A DNA stretch of 19,659 nt, taken from positions 10,464,482 through 10,484,140 of the forward strand of contig CM018910.1 of NCBI GenBank assembly GCA_009663005.1, in the 5' to 3' direction. The stretch comes from Actinidia chinensis (Eukaryota > Streptophyta > Magnoliopsida > Ericales > Actinidiaceae). The translations under genes and the position numbers were made by a program. This document shows positions 8,729-19,527 of the stretch, piece by piece (position 1 is the stretch's first letter; every line of letters starts with the position of its first letter). Under the pieces are notes generated by a model. The model searched no databases. It saw only the letters and a list, made by a program, of their open reading frames with translations, and was not told where the DNA came from.

Positions 8729-10140
8729 ATATAAATCCTAAACTAAGAAAACTTTGGATGAACTAAATTGAAAATACAGAAAGCCCAGGGACCAAAGTGT
8801 AATTTTAAAAAACTTTAGTGGGCAATCTATAATTACTAAAGTACAAATTATAAATATTAAAAAGTTTAAGGACTAAATTGTAATTTCAAGAAACTTGTAA
8901 TTTAAAAACTTTAAGGGATAATCTACAAATATCAAAAAGTCAAGGGACCAAACTATAAATTTTAAAAATTTATGGGATAAAATTCAATCCTCTCATATAG
9001 ATCCGAATAGAATGAAAACCTTGAGGGTACTAGATTAAAAAAATTCAAAAAGCCCAAAAACCAAACTGTAATTTTAAAATTTTAGGGTCCATACTGTAAA
9101 TATCAAAAAGTCAAGGGAGCAAAATATAAATTTAGAAAACATACGAGACAAAACATCTATCCTCGAATATATATGTGGATAGAAAGAAAACCCTGTAGGG
9201 ACTAAATTGAAAAAATTAAGAATGGTCGGGGACCAAAGTATAATTTTTAAAGTTTTATTGGGAAAACTGTAAATATCAAAAAGTTCAGGGACCAAACTAT
9301 AAATTTAAAAAACTTATGGACAAAACTTTAATCCTCACATATAAATCCAGAACTAAAAAATCTTGGAGAACTTAATTGTAAAATTTAGAAAGCCCAATTA
9401 CCAAAATGTAATTTTCAACTTTAAGGGGGCAAACTATAAATATCAAAAGTCAAGGGACCAAAATGTAAATTTCAAAAACTTATGGGACAATAATTCAATC
9501 CTCGCGTATAGATCCGTAAACCAACAAAACCTTGAGGGAACGAAATTGAAAAAATCTGAATGCCCAAGGACCAAAGTGTAAGTATAAAAATTTTAAGGGC
9601 AAACAGTAAATATTAAAAGGTCCAGGGTCCTAACTATAATTATTAAAAATTTATATATCCGAAAACTAAGAAATTTGGGAGAACTAAATTGTAAAATATA
9701 GAACGCCCAATTACCAAAGTGTAATTTTGAAAAACTTTAAGGGGGCAAACTCTAAATATCAAAAAGTCAAGGGACCGAAATGTAAATTTTTGAAACTAAC
9801 GGGACAATAATTCAATCCTCGCGTATAAATCCGTAAACTAACAAAACCTTGGGTGAACAAAATTGAAAAAATTCTGAATGCCCATGGACCAAAGTATAAT
9901 TATAAAACTTTTAAGGGGCGGACAGTAAATATTAAAAAGTCTAGGGTCCAAACTATGATTATTAAATATTTATATATCCGAAAACTAAGAAAGTTGGGTG
10001 AACTAAAGTAAAAAAACTTAGAAATGCCAGGGACCAAAGTAGAATTTTAAAAACTTTTGGTGACAAACTATAAATATCAAAAAGTCCATGGACCAAATGG
10101 TAAATTTTAAAAACTTATTGGACAAAACTTAAATCCTCGC
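8729..10140. repeat. Satellite HOR block 2: A/B C D E F E F G (1,412 bp)
   Basis: A is fused to the end of B at about 8896, losing roughly the first half of B. The E-F pair is doubled (the second E starts near 9653). It matches block 7 in order and in the fusion point. Confidence 0.8.
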
Positions 10141-11234
10141 ATATAAATCCTAAACCTAAGAAAACTTTGGAAGAACTAAATCAAAAAATTCAGATAGCCC
10201 AGGGACCAAAGTGTAATTTTACAAAACTATAGTGGGCAAACTATAATTACTACGGTACAAATTATAAATATCAAAAAGTTCTAGGACCAAACTATAATTT
10301 CAAGAAACTTATAGATTTAGAAAGTAATAAAACCTCAGGGTAAAAAATTAAAAAAATTCAGAAAGATCAGGACCAAAGTGTAATTCAAAAAACTTTAGGA
10401 GGTAATCTACAAATATCAAAAAGTCAAGGGACCAAAACTTTCGAAGAACTAAATTGAAAAATTCAGAAAGCCCAGGGACCAAAGTGTAATTTAAAAAACT
10501 TTAGGGGGCATTCTATAATTACTAGGGTACAAATTATAAATATCAAAAAGTTCAAGGACCAAACTATAATTTCAAAAAACTTGTAGACTTAGAAACTATG
10601 AAAACCTTGGGAGAATTAAATTTAAAAAATTCAGAAAGGCCGGGGACCAAAGTATAATTTTAAAAGTTTTATTGGGAAAACTATAATTATCAAAAAGTTC
10701 AGGGACTAAACTATAAATCTTAAAAACTTATGGCACAAAACTTTAATCGTCGCATTTAACTAAAATAATCTTGGGAGAACATAATTGTAAATTTTAGAAC
10801 GCCCAATTACCAAAGTGTAATTTTGAAAACTTTAAGGGTGCAAACTATAAATATCAAAAAGTCAAGGGACCGAAATGTAATTTCAAACACTTACGGGACA
10901 ATAATTCAATCCTTGCGTTTAGATCCGTAAACTAACAAAACCTTGAGGGAACGAAATTGAAAAAATTCTGAATGCCCAAGGACCAAAGTGTAATTATAAA
11001 AATTTTAAGGGGCAAACAGTAAATATTAAAAAGTCCAGGGTCCAAACTATAATTATTAAAAATTTATATATCCCAAAACTAAGAAAGTTAGGTGAACTAA
11101 ATTAAAAAAATTTAGAAATGCACGGGACCAAAGTAGAATTTTTAAAACTTTTGGTGACAAACTATAAATATCAAAAAGTCCATGGACCAAACGGTAAATT
11201 TAAAAAACTTATTGGACAAAACTTAAATCCTCGC
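10141..11234. repeat. Satellite HOR block 3 with hybrid monomers (1,094 bp)
   Basis: The order is A, first part of B, then a second A body joined at about 10434, then a B start joined to a D second half (about 10580-10700), then E, F, G. Class C is absent. The same hybrids occur in block 5. Confidence 0.75.
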
Positions 11235-12727
11235 ATATAAATCCTAAACCTAAGAAAACTTTGGAAGAACTAAATTGAAAAATTCAGAAAGCCCAAGGAC
11301 CAAAGTATAATTTTAAAAAATTTTGTGGGCTTTCTATAATTACTAGGGTGCAAATTTTAAAAATCAAAAAGTTCAAGGACCAAACTATAATTTCAAGAAA
11401 CTTATAGATTTAGAAACTAACAAAACCTTGGGGTACAAAACTAAAAAAATTCAGAAAGATCAGGGACCAAAGTATAATTTAAAAAACTTTACGGAACAAT
11501 CTACAAATATCAAAATGTCAAGGGACCAAACTATAAATTTTAAAAAATTATGGGAAAAAATTCAATCCTCTCATATAGATCCGAGTAGAATGAAAACCTT
11601 GGGGGTACTAGATTAAAAAAATTCAGAAAGCCCAAAAACCATACTGTAATTTTAAAATTTTAAGGTCCATACTGTAAATATCAAAAAGTCAAGGGTGCAA
11701 AATATAAATTTAGAAAACATACGAGACAAAACATCTATCCTCGAATATATATGTGGATAGAAAGAAAACCCTGTAGGGACTAAATTGAAAAAAATTTAAG
11801 AATGGCCGGGGACCAAAGTATAATTTTTAAAGTTTTATTGGGAAAACTCTAAATATCAAAAAGTTTAGGGACCAAATTATAAATTTAAAAAACTTATGGG
11901 ACAAAACTTTAATCCTCGCATATAGATCCGGAAACTAAAAAAATCTTGGGAGAACTTAATTGTAAAATTTAGAAAGCCCAATTACCAAAATGTAATTTTG
12001 ACAACTTTAAGTGGGCAAACTATAAATATCAAAAAGTCAAGGGACCGAAATGTAATTTCAAACACTTATAGGACAATAATTCAATCCTCGCGTATAGATC
12101 CGTAAACTAACAAAACCTTGAGGGAACGAAATTGAAAAAATTCTGAATGCCCAAGGACCAAAGTGTAAGTATAAAAATTTTAAGGGGCAAACAGTAAATA
12201 TTAAAAGGTCCAGGGTCCTAACTATAATTATTAAAAATTTATATATCCGAAAACTAAGAAATTTGGGAGAACTAAATTGTAAAATTTAGAACGCGCAATT
12301 ACCAAAGTGTAATTTTGAAAACTTTAAGGGGGCAAACTATAAATATCAAAAAGTCAAGGGACCGAAATGTAAATTTTAGAAACTTACGGGACAATAATTC
12401 AATCCTCGCGTATAAATCCGTAAACTAACAAAACCTTGGGTGAACAAAATTGAAAAAATTCTGAATGCCCATGGACCAAAGTATAATTATAAAACTTTTA
12501 AGGGGCGGACAATAAATATTAAAAAGTCCAGGGTCCAAACTATGATTATTAAATATTTATATATCCGAAAACTAAGAAAGTTGGGTGAACTAAATTAAAA
12601 AAACTTAGAAATGCCAGGGACCAAAGTAGAATTTTAAAAACTTTTGGTGACAAACTATAAATATCAAAAAGTCCATGGACCAAATGGTAAATTTTAAAAA
12701 CTTATTGGACAAAACTTAAATCCTCGC
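11235..12727. repeat. Satellite HOR block 4: A B C D E F E F G (1,493 bp)
   Basis: The full order with a doubled E-F pair (second E at about 12245). The A-B part shares private variants with blocks 8 and 9, such as TTTACGGAACAATC and ATCAAAATGTCAAGG. The part from C to the last G matches block 2. Confidence 0.8.
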
Positions 12728-14470
12728 ATATAAATCCTAAACCTAAGAAAATTTGGAAGAACTACATTGAAAAATTCAGAAAGCTCAGGGACCAAAGTGT
12801 AATTTTAAAAAACTTTAGTGGGCAATCTACAAAGGGTACAAATTATAAATATCAAATAGTTCAGGGACCAAACTATAATTTCAATAAACTTATAGATTTA
12901 AAGATTAATAAAACCTTGGGTTACAAAATTAAAAAAATTCAGAAAGACCAGGGACCAAAGTGTAATTTAAAAAATTTTAGGGGGTAATCTACAAATATCA
13001 AAAAGTCAAGGGACCAAAACTTTCGAAGAACTAAATTGAAAAATTCAGAAAGCCCAGGGACGAAAGTGTAATTTAAAAAACTTTAGGGGGCATTCTATAA
13101 TTACTAGGGTACAAATTATAAATATCAAAAAATTCAAGGACCAAACTATAATTTCAAAAAACTTGTAGACTTAGAAACTATGAAAACCTTGGGAGAATTA
13201 AATTTAAAAAATTCAGAAAGGCCGGGGACCAAAGTATAATTTTAAAAGTTTTATTGGGAAAACTGTAATTATCAAAAAGTTCAAGGACTAAACTATAAAT
13301 CTTAAAAACTTATGGAACAAAACTTTAATCGTCGCATATAACTAAAAAAATCTTGAGAGAACATAATTGTAAATTTTAGAACGCCCAATTACCAAAGTGT
13401 AATTTTGAAAACTTTAAGGGTGCAAACTATAAATATCAAAAAGTCAAGGGACCGAAATGTAATTTCAAACACTTACGGGACAATAATTCAATCCTTGCGT
13501 TTAGATCCGTAAACTAACAAAACCTTGAGGGAACGAAATTGAAAAAATTCTGAATGCCCAATTAGGGGCAATCTACAAATATCCAAAAGTCAAAGGACCA
13601 AACTATAAATTTTAAAAATTTGTGGAACAAAATTCAATCCTCTCATATAGATCCGAATAGAATGAAAACCTTGAGGGTACTAGATTAAAAAAATTCAAAA
13701 AGCCAAAGACCATACTGTAATTTTAAAATTTCAAAGGCCATACTTTAAATATCAAAAAGTCAAGGGACAAAAATATAAATTTAGAAAACTTACGAGACAA
13801 AACATTTATCCTCGAATATATATCTGGATAGAAAGAAAACCTTGTAGGGACTAAATTGAAAAAATTAAGAATGGCTAGGGACCAAAGTACAATTTTAAAA
13901 GTATTCTGGAGAAAACTCTAAATTTCAAAAAGTTCAGGGACCAAACTATAAATTTAAAAAACTTATGGGACAAAACTTTAATCCTCGCATATAGATTCAG
14001 AAAATAAAAAAATCTTGGGAGAACTAAATTGTAAAATTTAGAAAACCCTATTACCAAAGTGTAATTTTTAAAACTCTAAGGGGGCAAACTATAAATATCA
14101 AAAAGTCAAGGGACCAAAATGTAAATTTGAAAAACTTACGGGACAGTAATTCAATCCTTGCGTATAGATCCGCAAACTAACAAAACATTGAGGGAACAAA
14201 ACTGGAAAAATTCTGAATTCCCAGGGACCAAAGTATAATTATAAAAATTTTAAGAGGCAAACAGTAAATATTAAAAAGTCAAGGGTCCAAACTATAATTA
14301 TTAAAAATTTATATATCCGAAAACAAAGAAAATTGGGTGAACTAAATTAAAAAAATTTAGAAATGCTCGAGACCAAAGTAGAATTTTAAAAACTTTTGTT
14401 GACAAACCGTAAATATCAAAAAGTCCATGGACTAAATGTTAAATTTATTGGACAAAACTTAAATCCTCGC
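12728..14470. repeat. Satellite HOR block 5, rearranged (1,743 bp)
   Basis: It starts like block 3 (A, B/A hybrid joined at about 13016, B/D hybrid, E, F). It then changes at 13560/13561 inside F to the second part of a B monomer, and continues C, D, E, F, G. The A monomer lacks the ATAATTACTA segment found in the other A copies (near 12830). Confidence 0.75.
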
Positions 14471-15944
14471 ATATAAATCCTAAACTAAGAAAACTTTGGA
14501 AGAACGAAATTGAAAAATTCAGAAAGCCCAGGGACCAATGTGTAATTTTAAAAAACTTTGGTGGGCAATCTATAATTACTAAGGTACAAATTATAATTTC
14601 AAAAAACTTATAGATTTAGATACTAATAAAAACTTGGGGTAAAAAATTTTAAAAATTCAGAATGCCCGGGGACCAAAGTGTAATTTCAAAAATATTAGGG
14701 GCAATCTACAAATATCCAAAAGTCAAGGGACCAAACTATAAATTTTAAAAATTTATGGAACAAAATTCAATCCTCTCATATAGATCCAAATAGAATGAAA
14801 ACCTTGGGGTACTAGATTAAAAAAATTTAGAAAGGCCAAAGACCATACTATAACTTTAAAATTTTAAAGGCCGTACTATAAATATCAAAAAGTCAAGGGA
14901 CAAAAATATAAATTTAAAAAACTTAGGAGACAAACATTTATCCTCAAATATATATCTGGATAGAAAGAAAACGTTGTAGGGACTAAATTAAAAAAATTAA
15001 GAATGGCCAGGGACCAAAGAATAATTTTAAAAGTTTTATGGACCAAACTCTAAATATCAAAAATTCAGGGACCAAACTATAAATTTTAAAAATCTATGGG
15101 ACAAAATTCAATCCTCTCATATAGATCCGAATAGAATGAAAACCTTGGGGGTACTAGATTAAAAAAATTCAGAAAGGCCAAAGACCATACTATAATTTTA
15201 AAATCTTAGGGGCCATACTATAAATATCAAAAAGTCAACGAACAAAAACATAAATTTAGAAAACTTACGAGACAAAACATTTATCCTCGAATATATATCT
15301 AGAGAGAAAGAAAACCTTGTAGGTACTAAATTGAAAAAATTAAGAATGGCCAGGGACCAAATTATAATTTTAAAAGTTTTATGGGGCAAACTCTAAATAT
15401 CAAAAAGTTCAGGGACCAAACTATAAATTTAAAAGCTTATGGGACAAAACTTTAATCCTCGCATATAGATCCAAAAACAAAAAAAAACTTGGGAGAACTA
15501 AATTATGAAATTTAGATAGTCCTATTACCAAAGTGTAATTTTTAAAACTTTAAGGGGGCAAACTATAAATATCAAAAATTCAAGGGAACGAAATGTAAAT
15601 TTCAAAAACTTACGAGACAATAATTCAATCCTCGCGTATAGATCCGCAAACTAACAAAACATTGAGGGAACGAAACTGGAAAAATTCTGAATGCCCAGGG
15701 ACCAAAGTATAATTATTAAAATTTTTAGGGTCAAACAGTAAATATTAAAAAGTCAAGGTTCCAAACTATAATTATTAAAAATTTATATATCCGAAAAATA
15801 AGAAAATTAGGTAAACTAAATTAAAAAAATTTTGAAATGCCAGGGACGAAAGTAGAATTTTAAAAACTTTTGGAGACAAACTATAAATATCAAAAAGTCC
15901 ATGGACCAAACGGTAAATTTGTTGGACAAAACTTAAATCCTCTC
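14471..15944. repeat. Satellite HOR block 6: A B C D C D E F G (1,474 bp)
   Basis: Same order as block 1, with the C-D pair doubled, but with regular homopolymer lengths that agree with the other copies. Confidence 0.8.
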
Positions 15945-17364
15945 ATATAAATCCTAAACTAAGAAAACTTTGGAAGAACTAAATTGAAAAATACAGAAAG
16001 CCCGGGGACCAGAGTGTAATTTTAAAAAACTTTAGTGGGCAATCTATAATTACTAAAGTACAAATTATAAATATTAAAAAGTTTAAGGACCAAATTATAA
16101 TTTCAAGAAACTTATAATTTAAAAAACTTTAAGGGATAATCTACAAATATCAAAAACTCAAGGGACCAAACTATAAATTTTAAAAATTTATGGGATAAAA
16201 TTCAATCCTCTCATATAGATCCGAATAGAATGAAAACCTTGGGGGTACTAGATTAAAAAAATTCAGAAAGCCCAAAAACCATACTGTAATTTTAAAATTT
16301 TAGGGTCCATACTGTAAATATCAAAAAGTCAAGGGAGCAAAATATAAATTTAGAAAACATACGAGACAAAACATCTATCCTCGAATATATATGTGGATAG
16401 AAAGAAAACCATGTAGGGACTAAATTGAAAAAATTAAGAATGGCCGGGGACCAAAGTATAATTTTTAAAGTTTTATTGGGAAAACTGTAAATATCAAAAA
16501 GTTCAGGGACCAAACTATAAATTTAAAAAACTTATGAGACAAAACTTTAATCCTCGCATATAGATCCAGAAACTAAAAAAATCTTGGGAGAACTTAATTG
16601 TAAAATTTAGAAAGCCCAATTACCAAAATGTAATTTTGACAACTTTAAGGGGGCAAACTATAAATATCAAAAAGTCAAGGGACCGAAATGTAAATTTCAA
16701 AAACTTATGGGAAAATACTTCAATCCTCGCGTATAGATCCGTAAACTAACAAAACCTTGAGGGAACAAAATTGAAAAAAATCTGAATGCCCAAGGACCAA
16801 AGTGTAAGTATAAAAATTTTAAGGGCAAACAGTAAATATTAAAAGGTCCAGGGTCCTAACTATAATTATTAAAAATTTATATATCCGAAAACTAAGAAAT
16901 TTGGGAGAACTAAATTGTAAAATTTAGAACGCCAAATTACCAAAGTGTAATTTTGAAAACTTTAAGGGGGCAAACTATAAATATCAAAAAGTCAAGGGAC
17001 CGAAATGTAAATTTTTGAAACTTACGGGACAATAATTCAATCCTCGCGTATAAATCCGTAAACTAACAAAACCTTGGGTGAACAAAATTGAAAAAATTCT
17101 GAATGCCCATGGACCAAAGTATAATTATAAAACTTTTAAGGGGCGGACAGTAAATATTAAAAAGTCCAGGGTCCAAACTATGATTACTAAATATTTATAT
17201 ATCTGAAAACTAAGAAAGTTGGGTGAACTAAATTAAAAAAATTTAGAAATGCCAGAGACCGAAGTAGAACTTTAAAAACTTTTGGTGACAAACTATAAAT
17301 ATCAAAAAGTTCATGGACCAAACGGTAAATTTTAAAACTTATTGGACAAAACTTAAATCCTCGC
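15945..17364. repeat. Satellite HOR block 7: A/B C D E F E F G (1,420 bp)
   Basis: Same order as block 2, with the same A-to-B fusion (at about 16114) and the doubled E-F pair. Its last G monomer carries the variants of the 1,174-bp units that follow (CCAGAGACCGAAGTAGAAC). Confidence 0.8.
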
Positions 17365-18354
17365 ATATAAATCCTAAACCTAAGAAAACTTTGGAAGAGC
17401 TAAATTGAAAAATTCAGAAAGCCCAGGGACCAAAAGTATAATTTTAAAAAAAATTGTGGGCTTTCTATAATTACTAGGGTACAAATTATAAAAATCAAAA
17501 AGTTCAAGGACCAAACTATAATTTCAAGAAACTTATAGATTTAGAAACTAATAAAACCAAGGGGTACAAAACTAAAAAAATTCAGAAAGATCAGGGACCA
17601 AAGTATAATTTAAAAAACTTTACGGAACAATCTACAAATATCAAAATGTCAAGGGACCAAACTATAAATTTTAAAAATTTATGGGAAAAAATTCAATCCT
17701 CTCTTATAGATCCGAATAGAATGAAAACCTTGGGGGTACTAGTTAAAAACAATTAAGAAAGGCCAAAGACCAAAGTCTAATTTTAAAATTTTGGGGCCAC
17801 ATTGTAAATATCAAAAAGTCAAGGGAGGAAAATATAAATTTAGAAAACATATGAGACAAAATATCTATCCTCGAATATATATATGGATAGAAATAAACCA
17901 TGTAGGGACTAAATTAAAATAATTAAGAATGGCAGGGGACCAAAGTATAATTTTAAAAGTTTTATTGGGCAAACTATAAATATCAAAAAGTTCAGGGACC
18001 AAAATTATAAATTTTAAAAATTTACGGCACAAAACTTTAATCCTCGCATATAGATCCATAAACTAAAAAAATCTTGGGAGAACTTAATTGTAAAATTTAG
18101 AACGCCCAATTTCCAAAGTGTAATTTTCAAAACTTTAAGGGGGAAACTATAAATATCAAAAATGTCAAGGGACTGAAATAAAAATTTTAAAAACTTACGG
18201 GACAATAATTCAATCCTCGCGTATAGATCTGTAAACTAACAAAACCTTGAGGGAACAAAATTGAAAAAATTCTGAATGCCCAGGGACCAAAGTGTAATTA
18301 TAAAAATTTTAAAGGGCATGCAGTAAAATATTAAAAAGTCCAGGGTCCAAACTA
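17181..18354. repeat. Near-identical tandem unit, copy 1 of 3 (1,174 bp)
   Basis: TGATTACTAAATATTTATAT starts at 17181, again at 18355 and again at 19528, so the periods are 1,174 and 1,173 bp. The units share private variants not seen further left, for example AGACCGAAGTAGAACTTT and AACCAAGGGGTAC. Confidence 0.9.
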
Positions 18355-18538
18355 TGATTACTAAATATTTATATATCTGAAAACTAAGAAAGTTGGGTGA
18401 ACTAAATTAAAAAAATTTAGAAATGCCAGAGACCGAAGTAGAACTTTAAAAACTTTTGGTGACAAACTATAAATATCAAAAAGTTCATGGACCAAACGGT
18501 AAATTTTAAAACTTATTGGACAAAACTTAAATCCTCGC
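17365..18538. repeat. Satellite HOR block 8: A B C D E F G (1,174 bp, seven monomers)
   Basis: The simplest 7-monomer unit. Monomers start at A 17365, B 17535, C 17704, D 17875, E 18048, F 18221 and G 18371, giving lengths of 170, 169, 171, 173, 173, 150 and 168 bp. F is about 20 bp shorter than the rest because it lacks the segment ending in the AATCCTCGC phrase. Confidence 0.9.
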
Positions 18539-19527
18539 ATATAAATCCTAAACCTAAGAAAACTTTGGAAGAGCTAAATTGAAAAATTCAGAAAGCCCAG
18601 GGACCAAAAGTATAATTTTAAAAAAAAATTGTGGGCTTTCTATAATTACTAGGGTACAAATTATAAAAATCAAAAAGTTCAAGGACCAAACTATAATTTC
18701 AAGAAACTTATAGATTTAGAAACTAATAAAACCAAGGGGTACAAAACTAAAAAAATTCAGAAAGATCAGGGACCAAAGTATAATTTAAAAAACTTTACGG
18801 AACAATCTACAAATATCAAAATGTCAAGGGACCAAACTATAAATTTTAAAAATTTATGGGAAAAAATTCAATCCTCTCTTATAGATCCGAATAGAATGAA
18901 AACCTTGGGGGTACTAGTTAAAAACAATTAAGAAAGGCCAAAGACCAAAGTCTAATTTTAAAATTTTGGGGCCACATTGTAAATATCAAAAAGTCAAGGG
19001 AGGAAAATATAAATTTAGAAAACATATGAGACAAAATATCTATCCTCGAATATATATATGGATAGAAATAAACCATGTAGGGACTAAATTAAAATAATTA
19101 AGAATGGCAGGGGACCAAAGTATAATTTTAAAAGTTTTATTGGGCAAACTATAAATATCAAAAAGTTCAGGGACCAAAATTATAAATTTTAAAAACTTAT
19201 GGCACAAAACGATAATCCTCGCATATAAATCCAGAAACTAAAAATATCTTGGGAGAACTTAATTGTAAAATTTAGAACGCCCATTACCAAAGTGTAATTT
19301 TGAAAACTTTAAGGGGGCAAACTATAAATATCAAAAAGTCAAGGGACCGAAATGTAAATTTTAGAAACTTATGGGACAATAATTCAATCCTCGCGTATAG
19401 ATCCGTAAACTAACAAAACCTTGAGGGAACGAAATTGAAAAAATTCTGAATGCCCAAGGACCAAAGTGTAATTATAAAACTTTTAAGGGGCAAACAGTAA
19501 ATATTAAAAAGTCCAGGGTCCAAACTA
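18355..19527. repeat. Near-identical tandem unit, copy 2 of 3 (1,173 bp)
   Basis: See the preceding copy for the shared variants. The two differ by a few substitutions and single-base indels, mainly near the E and F monomers. Confidence 0.9.

Noticed and set aside
7998..18205. Series of similar small open frames, mostly on the minus strand (60-73 codons), such as those ending at 8180, 9295, 15389 and 16513, and a few on the + strand
   Set aside because: They recur because the satellite recurs. They are Phe/Ile/Leu-rich translations of A/T-rich repeats with no start context, no constant length and no conserved frame between monomer classes.
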